Source: Terrabacter sp. Root85 (GTDB lineage: Bacteria; Actinomycetota; Actinomycetes; Actinomycetales; Dermatophilaceae). Taken from it: 64,000 bases of DNA. Below the pieces are notes generated by a model. It did not search any database and was not told where the DNA came from. It saw only the letters and a list, made by a program, of their open reading frames with translations. How positions within the stretch are numbered: position 1 is the stretch's first letter; each line of letters begins with the position of its first letter. Positions 49,716 through 60,064 of this stretch are shown here, in pieces. The translations under genes and the position numbers were made by a program. The stretch lies in NCBI RefSeq assembly GCF_001429185.1, contig NZ_LMIW01000011.1, positions 1 through 64,000 on the forward strand, given 5' to 3'.

Positions 49716-52553
49716 TCAGCCGGTGTTGCGCAGGCCAGCGGCGATGCCGTTGATCGTCAGGAGCAGTGCGCGCTGCACGTCCGCATCCGGCTCGACGTCG
49801 TCGGGCACCGCGCGCGACCGGGCGAGGAGCGAGGTCTGCAGCGCGTGGAGCGGGGCGAGGTAGCTGTCGCGCAGGTCGAGCGTGCGCCGCAGGACGGGGG
49901 CCGCCTCGAGCAGCTCCTTCTGACCCGTGACCCGCAGCACCTCCTCGACCGTCCGCGCGTGCTCCTCGCGGATCGTGTCGAAGACCCCGGCCACGTCGTC
50001 GGGCACGAGGGCCCGCACGTAGCCGGCGGCGATGTCGAGGTCCGACTTCGCGAGCGTCATCTGGACGTTGGACAGGAACGTGCGGAAGAAGGCCCACGAG
50101 CCGTACATCTCGCGCAGCGTCTTCTCGCGGCCGTCCTCGCGAGCCGCGGCGAGACCGGAGCCGACGCCGAACCAGCCCGGCAGGATGATCCGCGACTGGG
50201 TCCAGCCGAAGACCCACGGGATGGCGCGGAGGTCTTCGAGCCCGCCCTCGCCGCCGGGTCGCTTGGAGGGCCGCGAGCCGATGTTCATCTTGCCCAGCTC
50301 GTCGACCGGCGTCGCCGACACGAAGAAGGGCACGAGCCCGGGGCCGCGCACGAGGGAGCGGTAGGCGTCCTGGCCACGACCCGCGACGAGGTCCATCGTG
50401 CCGTTCCAGCCGTCGAGGACGTCCTGGGGGAGCAGGGACCTCCGGTGCAGGACCGAGGCCTCGAGCACCGCGGCGAGGGCGACCTCGAGGTTGAATCGCG
50501 CGAGTCCGGGCAGCGTGTACTTGTCGCTGATGACCTCGCCCTGCTCGGTGATCTTGATCGGGCCGTCGAGGCTGCCGTAGGGCTGGGAGAGGATCGCCTC
50601 GCCGGTCGGGCCGCCGCCACGTCCGACCGAACCGCCTCGGCCGTGGAAGAGCCTCAGGACGACGCCGTGCTGGCGGGCGACGTCGCGCAGGGCGCGCTGG
50701 GCCCGGTGGATCTGCCACTGCGAGGCGGCGATCCCGGCGTCCTTCGAGGAGTCGGAGTAGCCGAGCATGATCTCCTGCACGTCCCCGCGGGCCGCGACGA
50801 CACGGCGGTACGACGGGTCGGACAGCAGTGCGTCGAGGAGCGGTCCGGCGGCCTCGAGCTCGGCGACGGTCTCGAAGAGCGGCGCGAATCCGATGCGCGC
50901 GCTGGCCGGCGTCGAGTCGGTGCCCGTGTCGACGAGGCCTGCCTCACGGGCCAGCACGACGACGGCGAAGAGGTCGTCGACGTCGTGGGTCATCGACACG
51001 ATGTAGGTCTCGATCGCCTCGGGGCCGTAGGTGTCGAGCGCTCTCACGATCGCCGCCATGAGTGACAGGGACGCCTGCGCGGCGTCGCCGACGTCGTGGA
51101 CGCCGACACCGGTGAGCGGACGGCGCGAGGCCATCTCGCGGGACAGCACCGTGATGCGTGCGGCGTGGTCGAGCTCGTTGTAGGGCGTGTCCAGGCCGCC
51201 GATGCGGTCGTAGAGGTCGGCGAGGGCGGCGTGGTGCTTCGCGCTGTGCTCGCGCACGTCGAGCGTCGCGAGGCCGGTGCCGGTGGCGACGGCCGCGCGG
51301 ATGAGGCGCAGGATCGCACCGTCCGCCGTCAGCGTGTCACCGGCCGCGAGCATCGAGTCGCGCATGAGGACGAGGTCGTCGAGCAGCTCGTCGAAGCCTG
51401 CGTAGTCGCGGCCGGGCTCGTGCGCGGTCCCGTGGGTGAGGCGGTCGCGCGTGCGCAGCAGCCGCACGCGCACGAAGCTGAGCTTGAGGCGGTAGGGCTC
51501 CTCCGCGTTGAGCCGGCGCACCGCGGCATACGTCACCGGCAGGGCCTCGGCGTCGCGCTCGAGGCTCTCGCGGAGGGCGTCGCTGACCTCGACGAAGCGG
51601 GTCGACGACGACAGCTCGTGAAGCATGTGGTCGAGCTTCTCGACGAGCTCGGCGAGGCCGGCGTCGTGCTGCATGCCGATGACCGCGAGGGTCACCTCGG
51701 GCGTGACGTTGGGGTTGCCGTCGCGGTCGCCGCCGGCCCAGGCGCCGAAGCGCAGCGGCCGGGCCGACGGTGGCAGCTCGACGCCGATGCCGGCGAGCGT
51801 CCGGTCGAGCTCGGCGAGCAGGTCGGGCACCACCTGGTCGGCCAGGAAGCGGAGCGTGTGCATGGCCGTGCGGGCCTCGTCGGTCGGCTCGGGCCGGACG
51901 ATCCGCAGCTCGTCGGTCTGCCACATCATGTCGACGAGCTCGGCCAGCCGGCGCTCGGCACGCGGCCCGTCGGAGACGGGTCGGCGCGGGTCCTCGAGCT
52001 CGTCGACGGTCACGGCGATCCGCCGGAGCAGGTTGAGGACGGTGCGTCGCGTCGCCTCGGTGGGGTGCGCGGTGAAGACGGGGCGGTACTCCAGTCGGGC
52101 GAGGATCGACTCGAGCTCGGCGCGCTCGAGGCTCCCGGCCTCGAGCGCGTCCCCGATCCGTCCGACCGTCGCTGCCAGCGGGGTCTGCTCGACCGCGCTC
52201 AGCTCCTGCCAGCGGTGCAGCTGCTCGGTGACGTTGACGAGCTGGAAGTAGGCCGTGAAGGCCCGGGCCAGCACGACGGCGGTCGGGGCGTCGACGCCCT
52301 CGAGGAGCGCGCGCAGCTCGTCGTCCTCGGGCTCGCGGGCCAGCCCACGCACCTTCTCGACGAGGGCGAGCAGGTCGGCTCCCTCGTGGCGTTCGAGGGC
52401 CTCGCCGAGCAGCGCGCCCAGCTGGCGCACGGACGCGCGGAGGGCGGCGTGCTGCTGCGCCGACGAGACTCCGGAGGCGAACGTCGCGGCGTTCGGCTCG
52501 CGTCGGTCGGCCTCGAGGAGCTGCTCGGTCGTGGCGGGGCCCTGGCTCGTCAT
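49716..52553 (-). CDS. ppc: Phosphoenolpyruvate carboxylase
   Basis: A 945-residue cytosolic enzyme carboxylating PEP to oxaloacetate to refill the TCA cycle. Family sites: VFTAHPTEATRRTVLN (catalytic His), FGAWAGGDRDGNPNVTPEVT, MLGYSDSSKDAGIAASQWQI and LRLFHGRGGSVGRGGGPTGE (PEP-binding glycine loop). The C-terminus ends LRNTG as expected for the family. ATG at 52553 is chosen; upstream in-frame sequence is not family-like. It lies between the WYL regulator and rsmI, converging on the former. Confidence 0.97.
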   Translation of the reverse strand: MTSQGPATTEQLLEADRREPNAATFASGVSSAQQHAALRASVRQLGALLGEALERHEGADLLALVEKVRGLAREPEDDELRALLEGVDAPTAVVLARAFTAYFQLVNVTEQLHRWQELSAVEQTPLAATVGRIGDALEAGSLERAELESILARLEYRPVFTAHPTEATRRTVLNLLRRIAVTVDELEDPRRPVSDGPRAERRLAELVDMMWQTDELRIVRPEPTDEARTAMHTLRFLADQVVPDLLAELDRTLAGIGVELPPSARPLRFGAWAGGDRDGNPNVTPEVTLAVIGMQHDAGLAELVEKLDHMLHELSSSTRFVEVSDALRESLERDAEALPVTYAAVRRLNAEEPYRLKLSFVRVRLLRTRDRLTHGTAHEPGRDYAGFDELLDDLVLMRDSMLAAGDTLTADGAILRLIRAAVATGTGLATLDVREHSAKHHAALADLYDRIGGLDTPYNELDHAARITVLSREMASRRPLTGVGVHDVGDAAQASLSLMAAIVRALDTYGPEAIETYIVSMTHDVDDLFAVVVLAREAGLVDTGTDSTPASARIGFAPLFETVAELEAAGPLLDALLSDPSYRRVVAARGDVQEIMLGYSDSSKDAGIAASQWQIHRAQRALRDVARQHGVVLRLFHGRGGSVGRGGGPTGEAILSQPYGSLDGPIKITEQGEVISDKYTLPGLARFNLEVALAAVLEASVLHRRSLLPQDVLDGWNGTMDLVAGRGQDAYRSLVRGPGLVPFFVSATPVDELGKMNIGSRPSKRPGGEGGLEDLRAIPWVFGWTQSRIILPGWFGVGSGLAAAREDGREKTLREMYGSWAFFRTFLSNVQMTLAKSDLDIAAGYVRALVPDDVAGVFDTIREEHARTVEEVLRVTGQKELLEAAPVLRRTLDLRDSYLAPLHALQTSLLARSRAVPDDVEPDADVQRALLLTINGIAAGLRNTG

Positions 52554-52749
52554 GGGTCTGTCGTACCGCGTCGAGGTTTCGTCGGCGTTTCGAGTCCACG
52601 ATGGGGACCATCTCGTGGACACCGAAGTCCACCACGTGGACGGTTGTCGGGGTCGTCCGCGGCTCGTGACCTCGACGAGCCGCCACCTGGCGGGTTGTGG
52701 TGACGCGCGGTCGTGACGGGGCGCGTCGGTGCCCTGCGAGGATGACGGC

Positions 52750-53580
52750 ATGACCACCGGCACCCTCGTCCTCGCGGCCACCCCGATCGGCGACCCACGG
52801 GACGCGGCCCCCCGACTGGGGCAGGAGCTCGCCACCGCAGACGTCGTCGCGGCCGAGGACACCCGTCGTCTGCGCCGCCTGCTCACCGACCTCGCCGTGA
52901 CCCCGACCGGGTCGGTCGTCAGCTACCACGAGCACAACGAGGCCGCCCGGACGCCCGACCTCGTCGCCCGGCTCGTCGCCGGCGAGCGCGTCGTCGTGGT
53001 CACCGACGCCGGTATGCCGTCCGTCTCCGACCCCGGCTACCGTCTCGTCGCCGCTGCGGTCGACGCGGGCGTACGCGTCACGTGCGTCCCCGGACCGAGC
53101 GCGGTCCTCATGGCGCTGGCGGTCTCGGGCCTCCCGGTCGACCGCTTCTGCTTCGACGGCTTCCTCCCGCGCAAGCCGGGCGAGAAGGCCAAGGTCCTCG
53201 CCGAGGTCGCCGACGAGCGGCGCACCATCGTCTTCTTCGAGGCGCCGCACCGGCTCCCGGAGACGCTCGCCGCGATGCGCGACGCCTTCGGTCCCGACCG
53301 GCGGGCCGCCGTGTGCCGCGAGCTGACGAAGACGTACGAGGAGGTCCGACGCGGCACGCTCGACGAGCTCGTCGCGTGGGCCGAGGGCGGCGTCAAGGGC
53401 GAGATCACCGTCGTCGTGGCCGGTGCCGAGCGGGTGGTGCCCTCCCTCGAGGAGGCCGTGGCCGGCATCCGCACGCGGGTGAAGGAGGGGGAGCGGCTCA
53501 AGGACGTCGCCGCCGACGTCGCGGCGCGCACGGGGCTGTCCAAGAAGGCGCTCTACGACGCGTCGCTCGCCGCTCGCTGA
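52750..53580 (+). CDS. rsmI: 16S rRNA 2'-O-ribose C1402 methyltransferase RsmI
   Basis: A 276-residue SAM-dependent methyltransferase of the tetrapyrrole-methylase fold. Seen: [20 protein letters not shown] (SAM loop), [55 protein letters not shown] then [27 protein letters not shown]. The C-terminus [17 protein letters not shown] is the RsmI HTH-like end. It modifies the decoding centre. In many relatives it is divergent from pmt; here it is divergent from ppc. Confidence 0.96.
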   Translation: MTTGTLVLAATPIGDPRDAAPRLGQELATADVVAAEDTRRLRRLLTDLAVTPTGSVVSYHEHNEAARTPDLVARLVAGERVVVVTDAGMPSVSDPGYRLVAAAVDAGVRVTCVPGPSAVLMALAVSGLPVDRFCFDGFLPRKPGEKAKVLAEVADERRTIVFFEAPHRLPETLAAMRDAFGPDRRAAVCRELTKTYEEVRRGTLDELVAWAEGGVKGEITVVVAGAERVVPSLEEAVAGIRTRVKEGERLKDVAADVAARTGLSKKALYDASLAAR

Positions 53581-53711
53581 CCGCCCCGCCGGGCCGTCTC
53601 GACAGGCGAACCCCTTGCCTCCCGGGGAACAGCGGGCAAGGCTGCTCTCGTTCCCTCTTCGGAGGCCGGCGACCGTCCGGCCGAGTCGACAGCACAGCGA
53701 AGGAGCAAGGC

Positions 53712-54137
53712 ATGGGCACCACTCGCACCGCCAGCACGCACTGGGAGGGCTCGCTCTTCGAGGGCTCCGGCCAGGTCAGCCTCGAGAGCTCGGGCATCGG
53801 CACCTACGACGTCAACTGGCCCTCGCGGGCGGAGTCGTCGAACGGCAGGACGAGCCCCGAGGAGCTCATCGCCGCCGCGCACTCCTCGTGCTACTCGATG
53901 GCGCTGTCGAACGGTCTCGCGCAGGCCGGCACGCCCCCGACGACGCTCGACACGACCGCCAACGTCACGTTCGTCCCCGGCACGGGCATCACCGAGATCG
54001 TGATCAGCGTCGTCGGTGACGTGCCCGGCATCTCGGCCGAGGACTTCCAGGCCGCCGCCGAGGACGCCAAGGCCAACTGCCCGGTGAGCCAGGCGCTCAA
54101 GGCCGTGCCGATCTCGCTCGAGGCCCGCCTCGGCTGA
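53712..54137 (+). CDS. OsmC family peroxiredoxin
   Basis: A 141-residue OsmC-type protein, reducing organic hydroperoxides. Redox Cys are in AAAHSSCYSMALSNGLAQAG (first) and AEDAKANCPVSQALKAVPIS (second), both at family positions. AAGGAG precedes the ATG at 53712. The N-terminus TASTHWEGSLFEGSGQVSLE is typical of the OsmC subgroup rather than Ohr. A strong terminator follows. Confidence 0.92.
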   Translation: MGTTRTASTHWEGSLFEGSGQVSLESSGIGTYDVNWPSRAESSNGRTSPEELIAAAHSSCYSMALSNGLAQAGTPPTTLDTTANVTFVPGTGITEIVISVVGDVPGISAEDFQAAAEDAKANCPVSQALKAVPISLEARLG

Positions 54138-54164
54138 GCCCGCGCCGCTGCGGCCCCGCACGCC

Positions 54165-54196
54165 ATCGGCGCCGACCCCTCCGGGTCGGCGCCGAT
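54165..54196. terminator. Hairpin terminator between OsmC and SRPBCC genes
   Basis: ATCGGCGCCGACCC (54165-54178), a 4-nt loop, GGGTCGGCGCCGAT (54183-54196): a perfect 14-bp stem followed by TCCGTTGT, between convergent genes. Confidence 0.85.
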
Positions 54197-54236
54197 TCCG
54201 TTGTGGGTCAGGGCCGCTCGTAAAGGCGCGGAGCCC

Positions 54237-54668
54237 TCAGTCCGACTCGACGGTCGACTTCAGCGCCTCGAGCATGCCCTGCCAGCTCTGCGAGAACTGG
54301 TCGGCCTGCTCCTGCGAGTCGTTGCCGTCCTGCTCGAGCGCCAGCGTGGTGCGGCCGTCCCTCGTCGGGGTCAGCGTGTAGGTGACGGTGTGGTAGTTCT
54401 CGGGCCGGTCCTCCCGGCCCATGAGCGGGCTGTAGTGCGTCATCGAGAGACGGTGGCCCTCCTCGACCTCGAGCACCTCGCCCTTGTCCTCGTAGGGCTT
54501 GCCCTCCATCTCGCCCTGCCAGGTGATCGGACTGCCCACCTGCCAGTCGGTGGTGAGGGTGGTGCCGGCCATCCACGACCTCACCCGGTCCGGCTCCGTC
54601 AGGGCGCCCCAGACGGCACGCGGCGGTGCGTCGACGATGACCTCTGCCTGTGCGATGTGTCCAGTCAT
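54237..54668 (-). CDS. SRPBCC/AHSA1-family protein
   Basis: A 143-residue START/Bet v1-fold protein. Seen: [40 protein letters not shown] and [20 protein letters not shown], then [20 protein letters not shown]. This group binds hydrophobic ligands or acts as Hsp90-activator-like protein; no specific ligand can be named. It is divergent from metG with its own start region. Confidence 0.86.
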   Translation of the reverse strand: MTGHIAQAEVIVDAPPRAVWGALTEPDRVRSWMAGTTLTTDWQVGSPITWQGEMEGKPYEDKGEVLEVEEGHRLSMTHYSPLMGREDRPENYHTVTYTLTPTRDGRTTLALEQDGNDSQEQADQFSQSWQGMLEALKSTVESD

Positions 54669-54786
54669 GCCTCTGTCGTACCGCAGGAGGGCGTCTCGCG
54701 CCAGAAGGAAGCCGCCAGCGCGACCGCGCCGGAGCGGGCGACGGGGCCGACGGCATACTCCCGCGCGGCGCCGCGCGGGGCCCGCC

Positions 54787-54792
54787 TAGGAT
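54787..54792 (+). promoter_or_regulatory. -10 element, leaderless start of metG-tatD
   Basis: TAGGAT is followed by 8 nt and the ATG at 54801. Confidence 0.45.
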
Positions 54793-54800
54793 TGCTCGCC

Positions 54801-56732
54801 ATGAGCCATGTCCTGTCTGCCGTCGCCTGGCCGTACACCAACGGCCCGCGCCACATCGGCCACGTGGCCGGTTTCGGCGTGCCCTCCGACGTCTTCAGCA
54901 GGTACATGCGGATGGCCGGGCACGACGTCCTCATGGTCTCCGGCACCGACGAGCACGGCACGCCGATCCTCGTCCTCGCCGAGGAGGAGGGGCTGACGCC
55001 GCAGGAGCTCGTCGACAAGTACAACGCCGTCATCGCCCAGGACCTCGCCGACCTCGGCCTGTCCTACGACCTCTTCACCCGCACGACGACGCGCAACCAC
55101 TACGCCGTCGTGCAGGAGATGTTCCGTCAGGTCCACGCCAACGGCTACATGATCGAGCAGACGACGCGCGGCGCCATCAGCCCGTCGACGGGCCGCACGC
55201 TGCCCGACCGCTACATCGAGGGCACGTGCCCGATCTGCTCCTTCCCCGAGGCCCGCGGCGACCAGTGCGACAACTGCGGCAACCAGCTCGACGCCGACGA
55301 GCTGATCAACCCGCGCAGCAAGATCAACGGTGAGACGCCCGAGTTCATCGAGACGCAGCACTTCTTCCTCGACCTGCCGGCCCTCGCCGGTGCGCTCGGC
55401 GAGTGGCTCGCGGGCCGTGAGGCGTCGGGCACGTGGCGGCCCAACGTCATCAAGTTCTCCGAGAACCTCCTCAAGGACGTCCGCCCCCGCGCGATGACCC
55501 GTGACATCGACTGGGGCATCCCCGTTCCGCTCGAGGGCTGGGAGGACAACCCGAGCAAGCGCCTCTACGTCTGGTTCGACGCCGTCATCGGCTACCTCTC
55601 GGCGTCGATCGAGTGGGCCCGCCGCGTCGGCGCCCCGGAGCGGTGGCGCGAGTGGTGGAACGACCCGTCGGCCGTGTCCTACTACTTCCAGGGCAAGGAC
55701 AACATCACCTTCCACAGCCAGATCTGGCCGGCCGAGCTGCTCGGCTACGCCGGCAGAGGTGACAAGGGCGGCGAGCCGGGGGAGTACGGCGTGCTCAACC
55801 TGCCCACCGAGGTCGTGGCCTCCGAGTTCCTCACCCTCGAGGGCAAGCAGTTCTCGACGAGCCGCAAGCACGTCATCTACGTCCAGGACATCGTCGTGCG
55901 CTACGGCCCAGACCCGATCCGCTACTTCATCTGCGCCGCCGGCCCCGAGAACCAGGACGCCGACTTCTCCTGGGCCGAGTTCGTCCAGCGCAACAACAGC
56001 GAGCTCGTCGCCGGCTGGGGCAACCTCGTCAACCGCACGGCCGCGATGATCGCCAAGAGCTTCGGCGAGATCCCGAGGGCGTATGCCGTCGAGCCCGTCG
56101 ACGAGGAGCTGCTGGCCACGGTGCGGGGCGCGTTCGCGACCGTCGGTGCCTCCCTCGAGCGGCACCGGCAGAAGGCCGCCCTCGCCGAGGTCATGCGGGT
56201 CGTGGGGGAGGCCAACGCGTACGTCTCGAAGACCGAGCCGTTCAAGCTCAAGGGCGACGACGAGCGCGAGCGCCTCTCGACGGTGCTGCACACGCTGGCC
56301 CAGGCCGTCTCAGATATCAATACGCTGATCTCACCCTTCCTGCCCCACGCGGCGAACCGCGTCCACGCCGTCCTCGGCGGCGAGGGCGAGTTCATGCCGA
56401 TGCCTCGTCTGGAGGTCGTCGCCGACCTCGACGACGACGCCCGGAGCTACCCGGTCATCACCGGCGAGTACTCCGCGACGCCCCGGTGGGAGTCGCGTCC
56501 GGTCGTCGTCGGGACGCCCGTCGCCAAGCCGTCCGGCGTCTTCGTCAAGCTCGACGCCGAGCAGGTCGTCGAGGACGAGCGCGCCCGCCTCGGCGACAGC
56601 GCGCCGGGCGGCACGCGGCACCACACCGACCCGCTCGCGGCGCCGAAGATGAGTGCGCCGAAGGGCGCCCGTCGGGGTGCCGGGAGCGCCACCGGGAGCG
56701 CCACCGTCGCCGACGCGGCACCGACCGCATGA
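54801..56732 (+). CDS. metG: Methionyl-tRNA synthetase
   Basis: A 643-residue class I synthetase charging tRNA-Met. HIGH is in [13 protein letters not shown]; the zinc knuckle is [20 protein letters not shown]; the KMSKS loop is the variant FSTSRKH, normal in this branch. The anticodon-binding domain follows ([20 protein letters not shown]). The last 50 residues ([20 protein letters not shown]) are a low-complexity tail and no tRNA-binding EMAP domain is attached. Stop overlaps the tatD ATG. Confidence 0.97.
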   Translation: MSHVLSAVAWPYTNGPRHIGHVAGFGVPSDVFSRYMRMAGHDVLMVSGTDEHGTPILVLAEEEGLTPQELVDKYNAVIAQDLADLGLSYDLFTRTTTRNHYAVVQEMFRQVHANGYMIEQTTRGAISPSTGRTLPDRYIEGTCPICSFPEARGDQCDNCGNQLDADELINPRSKINGETPEFIETQHFFLDLPALAGALGEWLAGREASGTWRPNVIKFSENLLKDVRPRAMTRDIDWGIPVPLEGWEDNPSKRLYVWFDAVIGYLSASIEWARRVGAPERWREWWNDPSAVSYYFQGKDNITFHSQIWPAELLGYAGRGDKGGEPGEYGVLNLPTEVVASEFLTLEGKQFSTSRKHVIYVQDIVVRYGPDPIRYFICAAGPENQDADFSWAEFVQRNNSELVAGWGNLVNRTAAMIAKSFGEIPRAYAVEPVDEELLATVRGAFATVGASLERHRQKAALAEVMRVVGEANAYVSKTEPFKLKGDDERERLSTVLHTLAQAVSDINTLISPFLPHAANRVHAVLGGEGEFMPMPRLEVVADLDDDARSYPVITGEYSATPRWESRPVVVGTPVAKPSGVFVKLDAEQVVEDERARLGDSAPGGTRHHTDPLAAPKMSAPKGARRGAGSATGSATVADAAPTA

Positions 56733-57610
56733 CCTCGCACGCGTCGGGGCAGCGGGGCCTGCCGGAGACGGCGCCGGACCCGCTGCCCATCGACGTCGTC
56801 GACAACCACGTCCACCTCGACATCACGCGCGAGGGTGACGAGCCGTTCGACGTCGCCGACGCGATCAAGGCCGCCCGCGCCGTCGGTGTGACCCGTCTCG
56901 TCCAGGTCGGGTGCGATCTCGACGGGATCCGCTTCACCATGGACGCCATCGACGCCCATGACGAGCTGGTCGGCGGAATCGCCTTGCACCCCAACGAGGT
57001 TCCACGCCTCGCGGCGGACGGTCGGCTCGAGGAGGCGTACGCCGAGGTGGAGCGCTGCGCGGCCCACGACCGCATCCGCGTCATCGGTGAGACCGGTCTC
57101 GACTACTTCCGCACCGGCCCCGAGGGGGTGCCGGTGCAGCAGGACGGCTTCCGCTGGCACATCGACCTCGCCAAGCGGCTCGGCAAGGCCCTGCAGATCC
57201 ACGACCGCGACGCCCATGCCGACGTGCTCCGGATCCTCGGGGAGGAGGGGGCGCCCGAGCACACGGTGCTGCACTGTTTCTCCGGCGACCTGACGATGGC
57301 GCGCGAGTGCGTCGACCGGGGCTACTACCTCAGCTTCGCGGGCACCGTGACCTTCAAGAACGCGCGCGGCCTGCGTGATGCGCTGACCGCGATCCCGCTC
57401 GACCGGATCCTCGTCGAGACCGACGCGCCCTACCTCGCTCCGGCCCCGCACCGGGGTGCCACGAACGCCTCGTTCCTCGTGCCCGTGACGGTCCGGGCGA
57501 TGGCCGCGGTGCTCAACATCGACGTCCCCGCGCTGTGTCGAGCGGTCTCGGAGAACAGCGAGCGGGTCTACGGCCCGTGGGGTGCGGAGCGAAGCGGGCA
57601 AACCGCCTAG
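56729..57610 (+). CDS. tatD: TatD family metal-dependent hydrolase
   Basis: A 293-residue TIM-barrel DNase/hydrolase. Metal residues: [20 protein letters not shown] (HxH), ETGLDYFR (Glu), [13 protein letters not shown] (His) and [20 protein letters not shown] (His). [20 protein letters not shown] is the signature Asp. It degrades DNA 3' ends or fragmented DNA. The ATG overlaps the metG stop (ATGA), so it is coupled. metG-tatD-rpf-rsmA-ispE order is typical of actinobacteria. Confidence 0.95.
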   Translation: MTSHASGQRGLPETAPDPLPIDVVDNHVHLDITREGDEPFDVADAIKAARAVGVTRLVQVGCDLDGIRFTMDAIDAHDELVGGIALHPNEVPRLAADGRLEEAYAEVERCAAHDRIRVIGETGLDYFRTGPEGVPVQQDGFRWHIDLAKRLGKALQIHDRDAHADVLRILGEEGAPEHTVLHCFSGDLTMARECVDRGYYLSFAGTVTFKNARGLRDALTAIPLDRILVETDAPYLAPAPHRGATNASFLVPVTVRAMAAVLNIDVPALCRAVSENSERVYGPWGAERSGQTA

Positions 57611-57795
57611 CGCACTGCAGAACGTCGCGTCCACCGACACCGGTCTCCGTTACCGAAATTTGACCTTTCCGTGGTGTGTCGGTCACTGTGGACGACTGTT
57701 GGCCGGTTGCCACCCCGCATCGACCTCCTTCCGACGACGTGAGGAGGACGGATCGAGAGCGCGTTGCACCCGGGTCGTTCGACGTTCGGAGTGTT
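57611..57795. other. Upstream region of rpf
   Basis: 185 nt without a gene. No c-di-AMP (ydaO-type) riboswitch pattern is recognised, although that class controls rpf genes in other actinobacteria. CGGAG lies 4-5 nt before the TTG chosen as start. The sequence would code for an unlikely extension if the GTG at 57676 were used. Confidence 0.5.
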
Positions 57796-58962
57796 TTGAT
57801 TTCTCGCAACGCCAAGATCCTGGCCGCCGCTGGCGCGGCCGTCGTCCTCACCGGTGGCGCCGTCGGCGCGACCCAGCTCGACAAGGCCGTCAACCTCTCC
57901 GTGGACGGCACGGCCAGCTCGGCCCACGTCTTCGGCAGCACGGTCGGCGACGTCCTCGACAGCCAGGGGATCGCGGTCAAGCCGGGCGACGTCGTCGTCC
58001 CTGCCGCGGACGCCCCCATCAGCGACGGCGACACGATCACCGTCAAGTACGCCCGCCTGCTGACCCTCACGGTCGACGGCAAGACGCGTCAGCTGCGCAC
58101 GACCGAGACCACGGTCGACGGAGCGCTCCTCGCGCTCGGCCTCCGCGGTGAGGGTGCCCGCCTGTCGGTCTCCCGTTCGCAGACCATCGGTCGCCAGGGC
58201 CTGACCGTCAGCATCGTCACTCCCAAGGCCGTCACGGTCGTGGTCGACGGCAAGACGACGAAGAAGACGATCGCCGCGGCAACCGTCGGCGAGGCGCTGA
58301 CGCAGCTCGGCGTCCGTGTCGGCAAGGCCGACAAGGTCAACCCGCCGGTCACGACCCGCCTCACCTCGGGTGCCAAGATCGCCGTCCAGCGCGTGCAGAC
58401 CAAGGACAAGAAGGTCAACGAGTCCATCGCCTTCGGCACGACGAAGAAGAAGACGAGCGACCTCTACGCCGACCAGACCAAGGTCTCGCGTGCCGGTGTC
58501 GCCGGCGTGCGCACCGTCACGGTCCGCACCACCGTCGTCGACGGCAAGGTCGTCTCCACCAAGGAGATCTCCTCGAAGGTGACCAAGGCGCCCGTCGACC
58601 GCATCTTGCTCGTCGGCTCCAAGGGCCGCCCGGCCGCTGCCCCGCGCACGACGAGCACCGGCAGCACCGGCAGCACCGGCAGCACCGGCAGCACCGGTGG
58701 CTCCACCTCGGGTGCGGGCATCAACCTGGCCCGCGCGGCCATGTGGGACAGCATCGCCCAGTGCGAGTCGACCGGTAACTGGCACATCAACACCGGCAAC
58801 GGCTACTACGGAGGCCTGCAGTTCCTCACCTCCACGTGGCTCGCCTACGGCGGTGGCGACTTCGCCTCCCGCGCCGACCTCGCCTCGCGCGAGCAGCAGA
58901 TCACCGTGGCCAACCGCGTCTACGCCGACAACGGCACGTCGCAGTGGCAGTGCAAGGCCTGA
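57796..58962 (+). CDS. rpf: Resuscitation-promoting factor (DUF348-G5-transglycosylase)
   Basis: A 388-residue wall-acting protein. An N-terminal signal anchor ([20 protein letters not shown], residues 5-24), three DUF348 (YabE-like) repeats ([60 protein letters not shown]), a G5 domain ([20 protein letters not shown]), a Ser-Thr-Gly repeat linker, then the lysozyme-like Rpf domain with catalytic Glu at about 324 (AQCESTGNW) and C-terminal QWQCKA. It cleaves peptidoglycan during regrowth. Start is TTG at 57796, with GTG at 57676 as an alternative. Confidence 0.9.
   Translation: MISRNAKILAAAGAAVVLTGGAVGATQLDKAVNLSVDGTASSAHVFGSTVGDVLDSQGIAVKPGDVVVPAADAPISDGDTITVKYARLLTLTVDGKTRQLRTTETTVDGALLALGLRGEGARLSVSRSQTIGRQGLTVSIVTPKAVTVVVDGKTTKKTIAAATVGEALTQLGVRVGKADKVNPPVTTRLTSGAKIAVQRVQTKDKKVNESIAFGTTKKKTSDLYADQTKVSRAGVAGVRTVTVRTTVVDGKVVSTKEISSKVTKAPVDRILLVGSKGRPAAAPRTTSTGSTGSTGSTGSTGGSTSGAGINLARAAMWDSIAQCESTGNWHINTGNGYYGGLQFLTSTWLAYGGGDFASRADLASREQQITVANRVYADNGTSQWQCKA
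58657..58700. repeat. AGCACCGGC codon repeats in the rpf linker
   Basis: About five 9-bp units encoding Ser-Thr-Gly form a flexible linker before the catalytic domain. Such repeats can change copy number. Confidence 0.8.
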
Positions 58963-58989
58963 CCTGACGCCAGGCGTTGCCCTGCACGA

Positions 58990-59020
58990 GAGGCCCCCGA
59001 CCGTCACGGTCGGGGGCCTC
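58990..59020 (+). terminator. Hairpin terminator after rpf
   Basis: GAGGCCCCCGACCG (58990-59003), loop TCA, CGGTCGGGGGCCTC (59007-59020): a perfect 14-bp stem about 30 nt after the rpf stop. Confidence 0.85.
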
Positions 59021-59098
59021 GTCCGTTCGTCGACGGGCGCGCGAGCGAGCGGGGCCGTGACACCCGCCCGGCGGCATACGCCATCGGGCACGGCCCCA

Positions 59099-59104
59099 TA
59101 GGGT
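59099..59104 (+). promoter_or_regulatory. -10 element, leaderless start of rsmA
   Basis: TAGGGT is followed by 6 nt and the ATG at 59111. Nearly the same block, CATAGGGTGxGCGCATG, precedes ispE. Confidence 0.5.
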
Positions 59105-59110
59105 GAGCGC

Positions 59111-60034
59111 ATGAGCAAGAAGGACGCGCCGGCCGTCGACGATGCCGCGCTCCTCGGGCCGGCACAGGTGCGTGAGCTCGCCGAGCGTCTCGAGGTGCGG
59201 CCGACGAAGCAGTGGGGCCAGAACTTCGTCGTCGACGCCAACACGGTGCGCAAGATCGTCCGGGTGGCCGGCGTGGGACCGCACGACGTCGTCGTCGAGG
59301 TCGGCCCCGGGCTCGGCTCGCTCACCCTCGCGCTCCTCCCGGTCGTCAAGCACGTCACGGCCGTCGAGGTCGACCCGCGGCTCGCGGGGGCGCTCGAGGA
59401 GACCGTCCGCTCGCTCCAGCCGGAGAACGCCGACAAGCTGCGCCTCGTCGCGGCCGACGCGCTGACGATCACGAAGCTCCCCGGCCCCGACCCCACCGCG
59501 CTCGTCGCCAACCTGCCCTACAACATCTCGGTCCCCGTCGTGCTCTCCTTCCTGCAGCACTTCCCGACGATCGAGCGCGTCCTCGTCATGGTGCAGCTCG
59601 AGGTCGCCGAGCGGCTCGCGGCCAAGCCGGGCAGCAAGATCTACGGCGTCCCGAGCCTCAAGGCCGCGTGGTACGCCGACGTCGAGCTGGCCGGGCGGGT
59701 CGGGCGCAACGTCTTCTGGCCGGCGCCCAACGTCGACTCGGGCCTCGTCGCGCTGCGCCGGCGCAAGCCGCCGAAGACGACCGCGAGCCGCGAGGACGTC
59801 TTCCGCTGCATCGACGCAGCGTTCCTCCAGCGACGCAAGTCCCTGCGTGGGGCGCTCGCGTCCTGGGCGGGGTCCGCAGACGCCGCCGAGCAGGCGCTCG
59901 TCACGGCCGGGGTCGACCCGCGCACCCGCGGCGAACAGCTCGACATCCTGACCTTCGCGCGCATCGCGGAGGCCCGACCGGAGGGCGTGCGTCCCGCCGA
60001 GCCGCGCGCACGCCGTCGGGGCCATACGTCCTGA
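59111..60034 (+). CDS. rsmA: 16S rRNA dimethyladenosine transferase RsmA (KsgA)
   Basis: A 307-residue SAM-dependent enzyme dimethylating A1518 and A1519 of 16S rRNA. Seen: QWGQNFVVDANTVRKIVRVA, VVEVGPGLGSLTLALL (SAM motif I), DALTITKLPG and VANLPYNISVPVVLSFL (catalytic NLPY). The C-terminal FRCIDAAFLQRRKSLRGALA is the family's helical end. Length is normal, with a basic tail. It lies after rpf and just before ispE. Confidence 0.96.
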   Translation: MSKKDAPAVDDAALLGPAQVRELAERLEVRPTKQWGQNFVVDANTVRKIVRVAGVGPHDVVVEVGPGLGSLTLALLPVVKHVTAVEVDPRLAGALEETVRSLQPENADKLRLVAADALTITKLPGPDPTALVANLPYNISVPVVLSFLQHFPTIERVLVMVQLEVAERLAAKPGSKIYGVPSLKAAWYADVELAGRVGRNVFWPAPNVDSGLVALRRRKPPKTTASREDVFRCIDAAFLQRRKSLRGALASWAGSADAAEQALVTAGVDPRTRGEQLDILTFARIAEARPEGVRPAEPRARRRGHTS

Positions 60035-60052
60035 CGCCGACGAGTCGGCCCA

Positions 60053-60058
60053 TAGGGT
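60053..60058 (+). promoter_or_regulatory. -10 element, leaderless start of ispE
   Basis: TAGGGT is followed by 6 nt and the ATG at 60065, in the same block as upstream of rsmA. Confidence 0.5.
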
Positions 60059-60064
60059 GGGCGC

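Noticed and set aside
57611-57795. Possible c-di-AMP (ydaO) riboswitch before rpf
   Set aside because: The conserved blocks of that class are not found in the 185-nt region.
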